Both the position numbers and the translations under genes were made by a program. From positions 193,930,195 through 193,994,194 of the forward strand of contig CM077664.1 of assembly GCA_039707655.1 (NCBI GenBank): DNA of 64,000 nucleotides, written 5' to 3'. Shown one piece after another: positions 10,197 to 21,307 of this stretch (position 1 is its first letter; every line of letters begins with the position of its first letter). This DNA is from Elymus sibiricus. Its lineage: Eukaryota > Streptophyta > Magnoliopsida > Poales > Poaceae. The notes under the pieces were generated by a model. That model searched no databases. It was not told the DNA's origin and saw only the letters and a list, made by a program, of their open reading frames with translations.

Positions 10197-10208
10197 GCGA
10201 TAAAGCCT
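10197..10208 (+). promoter_or_regulatory. Candidate antisense promoter of element D (GGCGATAAAGCC)
   Basis: Lies 111 bp before the antisense ATG at 10319 and has the same 12-bp core as element B and one base different from A. The sequence between it and the ATG (CCAACTTCCAA, CTCTCCGCC) also resembles the A leader, although the protein encoded beyond the first exon is unrelated. Confidence 0.5.
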
Positions 10209-10318
10209 GCCCGCTCGGGACGCAGGCGTGTCATTGCTCTTCGTTCCCATCTTGCCCCTCATCTCGCGCAAGCAGCCGCCCCGTTGCTCCTCCCCCAACT
10301 TCCAATCTCTCCGCCGCC

Positions 10319-13300
10319 ATGGCCCCCGGCAGGAAAGGGAAGAAGAAAACCGCCGAGCTGGGGTCGTCGGTCCCGTCGGGGCCGGGGCCCGGGCTGCTGA
10401 AATCTGTGATCCTCAACGAGGAGGGCCTAGACAATGTGCGGCCAATGATGGCCAGCGCCCATAATGGGAATAGGGCGATGAAGATCTGGCCAGCGTCGCG
10501 CCCCGCGGCGCAGCGAGGGGGTACGACCTTCCCATTCTTCCTCCACTCCATCTTCGCTGGGCTGGTGCCTCCCTTCTCCGACTTCTTCAACGCCGTGCTC
10601 AGCCACTACCAGGTTCATGTGCTACACCTGCACCCGAGCTCGGTCCTTCTTCTTTCCGCCTTCGCCTACCTCTGCGAGGCCTTCCTGGGGGTGCTGCCAT
10701 CCGTGGCCTTCCTCCGGAAATTCTTTCGCCTCCGACTGACTGAGGCGGAGCAGTGCTCGGGCTGCGTGTCATTCTAGATGGTCGCGGGCATGCACACGCA
10801 CATCATCGACATGCGGCTCCCCGAGGAGGTGGAAGGCTTCAGGGAGCGCTGGGTCTACATGGATGCGCGCCAGTACATCCCCTTGCTCGAAATCCCGGAG
10901 GCGTCGGCGATGCCGACCTCCGGGTGGGGGCCCGCCGAGCTGACCGAGGCCGCACTGGGGCCAGTCATTGCGAGGATGCGAGTGCTCCAAGACGGCAGGA
11001 TCACCGCGAGCATGGTCGTCAAGGAGTTCATGCGCAAGCGCATTGCCCCCCTCCGGGGGCGCTCTAGCCCGATGTGGACCCACTTAGGCCTGGGGGACCC
11101 CATGAGGCTGAGCTCCGATCGCCTTGCCCCGGAGGTGGTGGAGGGGCTAGTGAACGTTCTCCTTGCCGTGGCGACGCCGTTCCCGCCGCCAAGCGCGGCT
11201 CCAATTTATTGCTTTGGAAACCGGGAGGACGTGCGGGCCGGCATGCCACTGTTTGATCAGTGGGGGCTTGTGCCCCCGGGGCATGTGGGACCCCGCGACA
11301 ACCCGGTCCAGGTGCTGCCGCTTCCCGGAGGAGAAGGTGACACCGAGGCGGTGGCCGCGGCGGACGCCTAGAGCGAGGCGGCGACCTTTGAGCTGGCTCA
11401 CCGCCTGTCGACGGTAGGAACCGGCAGCGGCGGCAGTAGTGACACCGGGGGGCCCCGAGACGAGCCCCGGCGGTCTGCGCCCCCGATGGAGGAAGCCCTT
11501 GGCACGGAGAACTCTGCAGCTGGCAGGGCGATCCCGCCTGCCGAAGCCTAAGGAGGGGGCCTAGACGGGCCCCATGACGGGGCCTCAGGGGGGCCCCAAA
11601 GAGTCTCGAGGGGGCGGAAGCGGCAGCCGTCCTGGAGGGAAGCAAAGGAAGCGGCGATGGGTCCCCAGAGACGAGTAAGTCCCCTTGCCTCGCGCGTTCC
11701 TTACGCCCACCGCCTCATCTTGCACGGCTCGACTTGATCCCTAGTTATAAAGTAGGGGCTCCCTGCCAAAGAAGAAGAAGGAGGACGCCCAGGACGAGGA
11801 TGCAAGAGAGCCCGCCGGGGCTCATCGGGAGTTGGTGGCGGTTGGCACACCGGCGCCCCCAACGATCCCCACGAAGCATGACGGAGTTGTGGAGGCGGGG
11901 CCTGCGGGATCTGCCCAGCCTCCCGAGGAGGCCTTCCCTCCTACCGGAGAAAAGGTGCCTCCGGAAGGGGCCCGCCCCGAGGGGGAGGCGGGCGCCGACG
12001 CGGTGGCCACCGCAAGCCTCGAGCGGTCGCCAGGGCGCCATGAGCCGGAGGCGGCCGCGCCAAGTCCTACCTGCGCGGTCGAGCGGCCAGCGGGGGCAGA
12101 GGCCGAGGCCGAGGCGGAGGTCGAGGAGGATCTTGGCCGCCTGGAGGGGAAAGAGCCCCCCTCAGACGGAGGCCTGGGCGGATCCGATGACGCAGCAGCC
12201 CCCGAGCCCCCAGAGCCACGGGGGGCGGAGACGGGAGGGCCAGACGCGCCCGGGACCCTGGCCCTGGTGAGCCGCAGCATCCTATCGAGGATCGGGACTC
12301 TCCACCACGCCCGGTCGGCCCTCAATTCCTTAGAGGCCGAGCTCGAGGCCGAGGAGGAGAACCTCTGCCTGGAGCAGGGGCGCGTCGCGGTCCGCGAGGC
12401 CCGGCTACCCTCCCGCGAGGAGGCGGTTACCCGGCGCGAGAGCATGGCGGCGGTCCTGGAGATGGACATAGAGATCCGGGAGCGCGAACTCCTGCGAACC
12501 ACCATCGAGCAGGAGAGGGAGCGAGAGCGCTTGGAACATCTGGACCGTATCGTGGCGGCCAGCGAGGCCACCAACCAAGAACGCCTCGCGAAGTCCAACA
12601 CCATGCTTGAAGAAAGAGATGCGAGGTACAGGGCCGAGATCGACAAGCGAGGCTAGGAGGAGGTTGCGCGGAAGGCGAAGGCCCTAGCGGACACTTACTA
12701 CAACAACCTGAAGAAGCAGGAGGACCGCTTCACGAAGAGGCGCGGCGAACTCGACGCCAAAATTGCCAAACTCCAGCGGCAGCTCGCGGCATCGGAAACC
12801 GAGAGGCGGAGCACGGCAGAGCTCCACGCCATGACTCGCCGTGAGCTGGAAGACCTCCAGGCTCAGGTGGGTGAGGTTAGCGACGAGGCACAGCGGGCCC
12901 GCGACGAGGCCTCTCGAGGGCGCGAGGAGCAGCTCCAGCGCTCCAAGATGTTCCACGAGCTCATGGGGCGCGCTCGCAGCGCCGTGGCTGCTTTCTCGAT
13001 CGAGAGGGTGGAGGATCCCCTGGAGACCGACGACGCCAGCTACCTGGCCTTCTTCACAAGGCTCGTGGAGCGGCTGGAGGCGAGCTCCGCCCGGTGGGAC
13101 GAGATCCGCGACGCTGAGTGCCGCGACCTTCTGCGTCAGGCGTCGACCCACGTCTTTAGCAACCTGCTGCGCATCGATGGCGGCTTCAACTTCGACCAGG
13201 TGCTGTCTCCGGTTCCCGAGGAGCTCCAAGGCAAGCTTGTGAGGGCAGTGGAGGACCATGTGGTGAGCCTGCTGGAGCGCTTCGCGCCCGTCGAGGAAGG

Positions 13301-13358
13301 GTCCGGCGACGACGGCAATCCAGTAGTCGATGATGCCGACGGCGGCTCTGCTGCCTGA
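10319..13358 (+). pseudogene. Antisense gene of element D: PF04195-type protein with coiled-coil C-terminus
   Basis: The ATG at 10319 starts MAPGRKGKKKTAEL, like the antisense ORFs of A and B. Residues ~70-140 match the 'putative gypsy type transposon' domain (PF04195): FPFFLHSIFAGLVPPFSDFF, then VLLLSAFAYLCEAFLGVLPS. The first part (10319-11674) ends at a good donor (GAGTAAGT, 11674/11675). The second resumes near 11753 with KKKKED and runs to TGA 13356-13358. It contains long Glu/Arg-rich heptads (coiled coil, about 12270-12960) and a conserved C-terminal domain (12960-13290, with FHELMGRARSAVAAF). In-frame stops at 10775-10777, 11369-11371, 11549-11551 and 12654-12656 disable it. Function unknown; it is a known cargo type of Tat-lineage elements. 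Confidence 0.75.
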
Positions 13359-14480
13359 AGCTCTGCGTTCACTGTCATGTAACAGAGTGGATGCAGCCCC
13401 GAGGGGCGTGAAGACATTTGTACGGCACTTTTTGTTGTTAAGTACTTAATGATCCGCGTGTTTTCGTTTCCCTCCCGAGGCCTTTATTTCCCTTTTACAT
13501 TGCCTTTGTGCCCTGTGTCGCTGGGACCCAGCCCCCGAGGCAGGCTACACTGTCGCTGGGATGCCCAGAGCGTGCGCTCGGCAAGGCCAGAGGGTGTAGG
13601 GCTCTTAGGGCTAGTAGGAGTCCCTGAGGCGCGATGCTCAGGGTCCCCCCCTTGACGCACAGGCGGCTTGTGCCAAGGAAATCAGGATGCCGCGAGAGAT
13701 AAACGAGAGGGAAGAAGACCCGGGGGGTGCTTTAGACTTAGCTCCTTTGAGGCGTGCGGCCTGGGGCGGGTCCTTCGCAAGGCACGGCTTGTGTGGCGCA
13801 GTCCCTCGTGAGGCCCTCCGCCCGTAGGACCCGCCGCGAGGCCTCCCGAGGGGGGGGGGTGCTCCTGAGGCCTTCGTATCCTGCACCAGGGAAACTGCCA
13901 AGTTTTTGCAAATGGTGCAGCAGGGTGCGCTCGCGAGGTCGCCTGTTGGTGTTACGCGAGGAGACAAGAGCACCAAGGACCTGGTGAGGTGACGTGCACG
14001 GGAGCAGGCCCGCGAGCCAGAGCTTAGTCGCTTGGGTTTTTCAGTGCTGCTGGGACTGACCCGAGCACAGACACCGTGCCCAGCCGCCGCTCATGTGACA
14101 GGCACAGGCGAGACCATGAGCGCGCGCCCTGCAGCGGCAAGCACACGGGGTTTTGAAGGAAATCAGCTTTACTGATGCATGAAGCAAGTTCATTACATAA
14201 CAGAAATATACATGCTGCCGTGTTCGACATGGGTCAGTTTGAGGATGTGACGGCCGAGGGCCCCTCAAGTAAGCCGCCAGCGCGGAGCATGGGGCATCCG
14301 CCAGCGCTGAGCATGGGGCTTCCACGAGAGTGGGAAGGAGCTTTCACGTGCCGAAGGCAGCGCGGGTAGAGAGAGCCCCGGAGCGTGTACAGCTCCATGT
14401 CGCTCGTATCCGTGGGGCACGGATAGAACTTACGGTGATGACAGGCGTTCCATGTGTTTGTTTCCGGAACACCCGCCTCC
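13359..14480. other. Element D post-pol spacer
   Basis: Inverted counterpart of 2421-3535 in A and 43596-44722 in B, including GACCCATGTCGAACA (near 14222-14236) and the CATGCTC/GGCGG motifs (14278-14320), all read on the minus strand. A run of nine or more G at 13850-13858. No reliable ORF. Confidence 0.7.
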
Positions 14481-14987
14481 GTCATGAGTGGGGCCACGGC
14501 GGGCCGATGGGCGAGTGTTAACCACCTCCGTATTCCTTGCGATGTGGGGCTCCAGGCTCATGCGCATCAGCCTCGCGAAGGTGGCTGCGGCACCCTCCAG
14601 GCCAAACGGCATACGCATGAGCTAGGGCGAGCCTGCGGCGATGCGCGGAGGAGGGAAGGGGCCTGCGGGGCAAGCCTGGTTGAGGGCGATGAAGTCGACG
14701 CACATGCACACGCTATCGCGCGGCATGGCGACGGGGGTGAGGCTGGCGATCCTCCTGGGGTGGGGGGCTTCTCGTGTGATTCCAGCATCCTGGGGCTTGT
14801 TGACTTCTTGGGTGACGACTTCCTGCTTCTTGGGCGCTTGACGATATTCCTCACGCTTGACAGGCCGCGCGCTTCGGCACGTGGCTGAGTGGTACTCGAT
14901 CACCTCCCTCGGCCGGCTGGGCACGCCTGATGCCGTTCAAGCCAACGCATCAGGGCACGCCCGAAGGAAGGTGACAAGCGCGCCTTC
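14430..14987 (-). pseudogene. Element D RT stub fused to integrase terminus
   Basis: Downstream of the TAG at 14988-14990 the frame continues with ALVTFLRA, PREVIEYH and CMCVDF, the RT N-terminus. After PPPRI it jumps to MRMPFGL without the intervening palm sequence. About 60 codons later it jumps again to the last 15 codons of integrase (TNTWN...RKFYP, near 14430). So the RT active site, RNase H and nearly all of integrase are deleted. Element C has the first jump at nearly the same place. Confidence 0.8.
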
Positions 14988-15695
14988 CTATTTGGGGGAG
15001 GGCCCGCCGCCAGCGGCGAGGGAGGGGCCTGCTTCGCCCCCATCCAGCGACGCCTTCTTGGACTTGACCCGCTCCTGAGGGAGCAGGGGCTTCTTCTTCG
15101 CGGGCGCTTCCTCGGTAGGCCCAGGCGTGTCCTCATTGGCCAGGTACGCGACGGAGGCAGTTTTGTAGGCATGCTCGAGGGTTTGCAGCGCATCCTTCTC
15201 ATCGCAGCGGACGGTGAGGGTGCCTCGGCTGCCGGGCATCTTGACGAGGCCGTAGGCATGGTGGGTTGCGGCCATGAACTTGGTGAGCGCCGGGTAGCCC
15301 GAGATGGCATTGTAAGGCAGGCCAATGTGAGCCACATCGAAGACGATGAACTCTGTACGGTAGTTCTTGCGGGTGCCGAAGGTGACGGGGAGGAGCACCT
15401 GCCCCAGGGGGACCATGGAGCCGTCGGTGACACCCGAGAAGGGCCTAGTGGGCATCAGGCACTCGTAAGGCACTTGGAGCGTCTCGAAGGTCTCGATGGA
15501 GATCACGTTGAGGCCGGCGCCTCCGTCGACGAGGGTCTTGGTGACGGCGATGTTGCTGATGGTGGGAGTGCACACCAGGGGGATGGCGCCCACGCCCTTC
15601 GTGGACTTGGGGTGGTCGCTAGCATCGAAGGCGATGGCGAACTCGGACCACTTGAGGCGACCGGTGGAATCGAGTGATGGGAGGGCCGCGTTCAC
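14988..15695 (-). CDS. Element D aspartic protease region
   Basis: 236 codons including the stop. The protease core has KTLVDGGAGLNVISIETF (D-G-G in place of the usual D-S/T-G), then TRPFSGVTDGSMVPLGQV and GLPYNAISGYPALTKF, shared with B, C and F. The frame ends in TAG (14988-14990) followed by GAA, and the same stop is seen at the same point in B and C. The start shown is the first ATG in frame; the domain normally continues from gag, and here a frameshift near 15790-15900 separates them. Would cleave the Gag-Pol precursor. Confidence 0.8.
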   Translation of the reverse strand: MNAALPSLDSTGRLKWSEFAIAFDASDHPKSTKGVGAIPLVCTPTISNIAVTKTLVDGGAGLNVISIETFETLQVPYECLMPTRPFSGVTDGSMVPLGQVLLPVTFGTRKNYRTEFIVFDVAHIGLPYNAISGYPALTKFMAATHHAYGLVKMPGSRGTLTVRCDEKDALQTLEHAYKTASVAYLANEDTPGPTEEAPAKKKPLLPQERVKSKKASLDGGEAGPSLAAGGGPSPK

Positions 15696-17278
15696 CTCCC
15701 GAGAGAACTACTTGAAGTGGCGGTTGGATGGAGGGGCATGGGCCCCGCCGAGGATGCAGGCCACCCTGCAGGGCTCCTGGTAGCCCCCAGCGTGTTGGGG
15801 CGGTGTTGGCCGGAGTGTCAGCCTGCCGCGGCTGGTTCTGCCAGCCCTGACAGTTGCTGTCGCCAGCGCCGTTGTTGTGGTTGTCGCCCCAGCGGCCACC
15901 TCCGCTGCCGCCACCGCGGCCCTTGCCGCACTCCTTGCGGCGCTCGGTGCGGCCCTCGCGAAGCAGCTTGAGCTCGTGGCAGTCTTCTGTGTTGTGGGAG
16001 TTCATGTTGTGGTAGGCGCAGAAAGGGTGGCCATCCTTCTTGGCCTCGCCGTGGTCGCGGCCGCGCTTGCAGTCCGGCTCCGCCGCGAGCACGGCTGGGC
16101 CCTTGCACTTGGTGTCCTTGGCCTTGGGCTTCGCCATGTCAGGCTCAGCGTCAGTGTTGTCGTGGAGGAAGAGGCGCCCCTCTTCGGCCTTGGCGCAGCG
16201 GTCGGCAAGGATGAACAGCTCTGCTGCGGAGTCAAGCTCATCTCTGACTGAGAGCTTCTCGCGCATCTTCACGTCCGTGACGCCACTGGTGAAGGCGGAG
16301 ACGATCGCGGCGTCGGAGGCCTTCGGGATCTTGTGGCACACCTGGTTGAAGCGCTGGATGAACTTACGAAGGGGCTCGCCAGGGCGCTGACGCACGTTCT
16401 GCAGGTCGTTGATTGTGAGGGCGCGGTCGCTCGTGCCCTTGAAGTTGGCGATGAACTGCTTGCACAGGTCCTCCCACGAAGAGATGGACGCCTCGGGGAG
16501 GTTCATGAGCCACGAGTGTGCAGAGTCCTTGAGGGCCATGGGGAACCAGTTCGCCATGACCCGATCGTCCCCCCTCGCGGTCTGGATGCTGAAGGTGTAG
16601 AGCAGGAGGAACTCCGGGGGGTTAGCGTTGCCGTCGTAGCGGTGAGGGAGCTCTGGCTTGAACTTGTCGGGCCACACCACGCGGCACAGCTCGGGGGCGA
16701 GGGCCAGGTAGCCCCCATTGGTGGTGGCTCCACCGTTAAGGGCCGCGTGGTTCTGGCGCCCAGCCATGGCGACGTCATGGAGGACGCGGTCCTGGCGGTC
16801 ATGCGCCCTCTCGAGGCCCACGCGAGCATCCTGGGCACACGGTTGATGATCTGGCAGCTGTCGCCGTTGCCGCCAGGAGCGAGCGAGCTGCGAGATGGCT
16901 CCGGGGCGCGCGCGGCGGGGAGGCGCTCGGCCACGTCACGGTCCGGAGGAGGAGGAGCGCCGCGCCCGGCCTGGTCGGCGCAGGACGGCGGAGCAGGCGG
17001 GGAGTGGGAGGGCGCCTGGACATCGCGCGCGGCGTCGACAAGCTCGGTGATGTGCCCCAGCCATGAGCAGCGCGGCGCGCGAGCGAGGAGGAGGCAGCGG
17101 AGGGGTCGCGTGCCTGCTCTCTCACCGACGGGTGGGCAGAGAAGGCCACCCGCTCCCCAACGGGCTCGGGGGCGGCTCGAGGGCACAGCCCAGGGGCACC
17201 GCGGGCGGCGGGCGCTGCGGGGACCCTGACAGCGGCGCGGCGCACGGCGCATTCCCGGCGAGCGGCGGCGGAGTCCAT
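15696..17278 (-). pseudogene. Element D gag
   Basis: The ATG at 17276-17278 (MDSAAARRE) follows the primer site by ~50 bp. The N-terminal third is in two other frames (shifts near 17100 and 16820). The capsid-like core is then open from 16821: FKPELPHRYDGNANPPEF, NWFPMALKDSAHSWLMNL, FIANFKGTSDRALTINDL and LRKFIQRFNQVCHKIPKA. A zinc-knuckle-like CAYHNMNSHNTEDC and a glycine/arginine-rich stretch come at the C-terminus. The protein would form the virus-like particle in the cytoplasm. Confidence 0.8.
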
Positions 17279-17329
17279 GTCGATGCTGATGTCGAGGTCG
17301 AAGGCACGAAGACGGCCTGGCACGCCAAA

Positions 17330-18205
17330 TGTCGGAGTCTAGGATCTGCGTCCAAGAAACTTCTCTAAGAACTTAGGGTTCGAACTCTGGGGGACTTTGC
17401 TTGGCAACCTACGACTCGACGGTGACTATGGCGGGGACACGACGGGCTCGCTGCTCTCGCCGGACACGAAGGGGACGCGCAAGCTACCCAGGTTCGGGCC
17501 ACCGTGCGGTGTAACACCCTACTCCTGCTTGTGTTGGATTGCTCTGCGGAGAGCTTGTGCTCGAAGTACAAGAGGTGTGGGGGAGAATGGGTTGATCCCC
17601 TTACATGGAAGCAGCCCTGCCCCTTTTGTAGTGCCTTGGTCCTCTTCCCCGAAAATATGAGCGGGAAAGGGTTGCCACAGGGCGGCAATTCAAAAGGGGG
17701 ACAAGAGCGCAGGCTTATCCTGACTAAAGGCGGTCTCCGCCTGCTAAAGTAGCTCCTTGTGACGCGCTGGTGGGCTTGGCGATGACCTCCGTCCTGGCGC
17801 GCCGATCTGTCCTGATCTTCTATCACCAAAGAGGAAAGCCTTTGGGACTTGCTTTGGGGGAGGCAGACGCCGCTGCTCCCTTATCAACAGAATGGAAGCT
17901 AGGCTTGGTCGCGCCCCGCTGTCCTTATCCTGACAGCGGGACGTCACCCATATGCGGGGCGCGGAGGACTGCGGCTGGCGCTGTACGACTTGCCTTGTGA
18001 GAAGGCCTCGCAAGGGGAGCCTCGCGCTTGGCGGCCTCAGCAGGGCCTGGCCTGGCGGGGAGGAGCCTCGTGAGGCTCGCCCCTTGCGAGGCGGCTTCCT
18101 CCGGAGCGGCCGCGGCAGGGCCACTCTCATGGGCCGGCCACCGAGCGCGGTCCTCTAGGCCAGAGGCAGACGGGCCGTGGTACCCTGGTTCCCACTGGGC
18201 CGACA
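17330..18205 (-). repeat. 5' LTR of element D
   Basis: 876 bp on the minus strand, TGTCGGCCCAGTGGGAACC to GACTCCGACA. The primer-binding region TTTGGCGTGCCAGG follows at 17329. Very close to the A and B LTRs. Inserted into the copia pol frame between integrase and RT. Confidence 0.9.
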
Positions 18206-19149
18206 ATGACATGTCCTTGATGCTTGAGTTTGGAAGCAATCTTGGCAGCATGACGCTCCAATAGCTCCTCCATAGACATTTGAGGAGAAACATCTTGATC
18301 ATCTTGAGCGCCGTCTTGAGCTTGCTCTTGATCTTGTACTTGCTCTTGATCTTGAACTAGTTCTTGATCTTGAGCTTGTTCTTAATCATTAGCTTGCTTT
18401 GTGTCTTGAGCTTGCTCGGGGTCTTGAACTTGATCTTGGGCATCGCTTGGTGAATCGCCATCATCATGAGATTGATCTTGCCCTTGATCTTGTTCACTCG
18501 GTTGAGGGCCTTTGGTTTGCTCTTCGGAAGCGTGTGGGTCAATGGTTGGTGATGGCTCCACTTGCGTAGAGCATTGTCCTTCTCCTTTGGCCACAAGGGG
18601 TTCCTCAATGGTGAGTATTTGACCAACCCCCATTCTTCTTATGGCTTGGGGAGGAATTTCATCACCTACATCACAAAGACCACTTTGCTCCACTTGGGAG
18701 CCATTATTTTCATCAAACTCTACGTTACTCGTCTCCTCAATGAGTCCATTGGACTTGTTGAGGACACGGTAAGCATGAGAATTTGTAGCATAACCAACAA
18801 ATATGCCCTCTTGAGCTCTAGGTTTGAATTTAGACAAACGAGCACCCTTCTTGAGAATGAAACACTTACACCCGAACACCCAGAAGTACTTGAGGTTGGG
18901 CTTGTTACCGGTAAGTATCTCATATGGAGTCTTGTTCAAGCCTTTGCGGAGGTAGAGCCGATTGGATGCATGGCATGCGGTGTTGATGGCTTCGTCCCAA
19001 AAGTTGTACGGAGACTTGAATTCCGCCATCATGGTCCTTGCCGCGTCCATCAACATCCGGTTCTTCCTCTCTGCTACACCATTTTGTTGAGGGGTATATG
19101 GTGCGGAGTATTGATGCTTGATCCCCTCATCACTAAGGAACTCATCCAA
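18206..19149 (-). pseudogene. Copia integrase C-terminus and linker
   Basis: Continues the integrase of 19153-19962 after a TAG (19153-19155). The catalytic Glu motif is YTPQQNGVAERKNR, followed by the C-terminal part with RLYLRKGLNKTPYEIL, FWVFGCKCFILKKG and GIFVGYATNSHAYRV. The hydrophilic linker before RT has an unusual run of Gln/Asp repeats (about 18300-18480, DQVQDPEQAQDTKQ). The frame is cut by the 5' LTR of element D. Confidence 0.88.
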
Positions 19150-19152
19150 GGT

Positions 19153-19962
19153 CTAGTTCTTGAACTCGGGGCCGTTGTCACTTCTAATCATCAATATCTT
19201 TGCTTCATGTTGACGTTGAGCTTCAAATGCAAAGTCGATGACGGTTTGTTGGGTCTCACTCTTCCTCTTGAAGAAATATACCCAAGTGTATCTTGAATAG
19301 TCATCCACAATCACCAAGCAATACTTTCTCCCTCCAAGACTATCAAAGGATGGAGGTCCAAAGAGATCCATGTGAAGGAGCTCCAAGGGCCTCTTCGTGT
19401 AGATGATAGTCGTGGGTCGGTGAGCCGTCTCATGTAGCTTTCCTTCGATACAAGCACTGCAAGCACGATCTTTGGCAAAGCTCACATTTGTTAGTCCACG
19501 AACGTGATCCCCTTTGAGGAGACTTTGCAAAGATCTCATATTGACGTGGGCTAGATGGCGATGCCAAAGCCACCCCACGTCAACTTTAGCCATTAGGCAA
19601 GTCGCAATCTTAGTGGGTCGCTTCGAGAAATTAAACACATAGAGACCATCCTCGGCATGCCCAACAAAGGCTACTTTAAGAGTCTTGCTCCACAAAAGGG
19701 CCACGGTATCAAGATCAAAGAATGTGGCAATGCCCATGAGTGCAAGTTGACGAACGGAAAGTAAATTGTATGCAAGGGTCTCAACAAGCATGACTTTCTT
19801 AATTGATAAATCATGAGAAATCATAACCTTGCCAAGACCCAATACCTTAGACATTGAGGCATCACCAAATTGAACATGGGTGGGCATAGATGGGCTTGGT
19901 TGCACGTCCACCACCAAATGCTTGCTCCCAGTCATATGATTTGTTGCTCCACTATCAAGCAA
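19153..19962 (-). pseudogene. Copia protease end, GAG-pre-integrase and integrase core
   Basis: Starts in the protease active site LDSGATNHMTG, so the true frame begins upstream, where stops intervene. The GAG-pre-integrase domain has WLWHRHLAHVNMRSLQSL and CSACIEGK (HHCC zinc site). The integrase core has MDLFGPPSFDSLGGRKY (first Asp) and IRSDNGPEF (second Asp); the catalytic Glu is beyond the TAG at 19153-19155. This domain order is diagnostic of Ty1/copia. Confidence 0.9.
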
Positions 19963-19989
19963 CCATGATCCTCCACCGGAAGCAAACTC

Positions 19990-20269
19990 CTACAAGAGAT
20001 AAATGCTTGGTTTTATGTACCCATTCTTGAATGGGTCCTTTGATGTTAGTAACAAGGGTCTTAGGAACCCAAATAGACCATTCAATGTACTCATACTAAG
20101 AACCAACAAATTTGGCATAAACATGTCCATCACTAGCACGGCATAAAACATAGGAAGGGTTAAAGTCGTCGGCTTTGTTCGATGGAGTGGTTTTGCTGTT
20201 CTTGGCATTTCCACCCATCACCTTGTCCTTCTTCTCCTTATGAGCACCCTTTCCCTCCTTGACAAATAC
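19990..20269 (-). pseudogene. Copia gag/protease junction, degraded
   Basis: Between the coiled-coil gag frame and protease the reading frame changes and stops occur, with only scraps recognisable (lysine-rich KKDK, then PSYVLCRASDGHVYAKFVGS in a broken frame). Confidence 0.55.
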
Positions 20270-21307
20270 CTATTTGAGAGGGAGAGGTTTCTTGGTCCTG
20301 TTGTTGTTCTTCTTCTTTGACTTGGGCACAAACCCAAGTCCCTCCTTTGCCACAACTTCCTTTTGATTGCTCAAAAGTCCGTTGAGGTTCTTATCGCCTT
20401 GTATGCAAGTCACAAGGCCTTTCTCGATTTGCTCCTTTAACTTGGCATTCTCCTCCACAAGATGAACATGCTCACAACAAGGGCTAGTAGCATGAGCATT
20501 ATCAATTAGCACAAAAGGGGGACACTTGGCTATCTCCTTGGTGAGCTTCGCTTGGAGTTGATCATGAGACTCCTTGAGTCTAGCATGTGCACTTTTCAAG
20601 GCCTTGTGAGCCTTGTCAAGTAGCTCAAACTCCTCTTTGAGGCTAGCATGGCCAACCCCAAGCTCAACATTCTCGGATTTAAGCACACGAGCAAGAACTT
20701 GAGCATGATCATGATCTTTCTTTAGTTTAGCAAGGTCAACGTTTTGCGACTCCTCAAGAGCCGAACGAAGACCTCGCTCTTCCTCAAGAGCAATGGAAAG
20801 ATCCGCAATCTCATCGGCATAGTCACGACTATGGCCTTCCAAGTTAGTGATAGTCTCTTCGTGAGACTCAATGATATCATTGGCCTCACCTAATTGTTCC
20901 AAGAGAGCAACAAAGTGCTTCTTGGTCTCACCTTTGAGTTTACCCAAGAACTTGTCGAACTCATTCTCATCCACCTTTACCTCCTCTTTTTCATCCACAC
21001 AATCCGCCAAAGAAGGATTAGATGTGAAGGGATTTTTGATGTTGGAGGTCACCTTGTTGATGCCTCTTGCCATGAGGCACTTGGGGATGAAGTTCTCATT
21101 GGGGGCGTCAAAGAGGGACACCGAGGTTGGAGAAGAGGTGGCAATGGCCACGGTGGCCATTGCAAACACTTCACCACTTGCATCATCATCATCAACGTTG
21201 GAGTTGTACTCTTCTTGCACCACCAACCCTTTTGTGGCACTTCTTAGTGAAGTTGTTCTTATTCGTGGAGGACTTGGCCTTGTCTTTGCGGATGAGCTTG
21301 CCACCAT
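20270..21307 (-). pseudogene. Copia gag C-terminal coiled-coil region
   Basis: A long frame of Leu/Glu/Lys heptads (about residues 110-300: GEANDIIESHEETITNLEGH, LEEERGLRSALEES, FELLDKAHKALKSAHARL), ending in a basic KSKKKNNNRTKK. A cysteine pair (SPCCEHVHL) lies inside. It joins the zinc-knuckle frame through a frameshift near 21245. Coiled-coil gag extensions are a feature of SIRE/Maximus-type elements. Confidence 0.75.

Larger units (their letters stand above)
9573..18205 (-). mobile_element. Element D: Tat-like Ty3/gypsy, inside copia G, pol-deleted
   Basis: Minus-strand element with 5' LTR 17330-18205 and a truncated 3' LTR 9573-10045. Inside are gag, protease, a stub of RT joined to the last codons of integrase, the family spacer, and a long antisense gene on the plus strand. 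LTR and spacer match elements A and B. The right flank inside copia is ATGAC (18206-18210). The left duplication is lost with the 3' end of the LTR. Confidence 0.88.

Noticed and set aside
11822..12646. Ser/Arg-rich minus-strand ORF
   Set aside because: Complement of the coiled-coil antisense gene of D, whose plus-strand frame has clear heptads.
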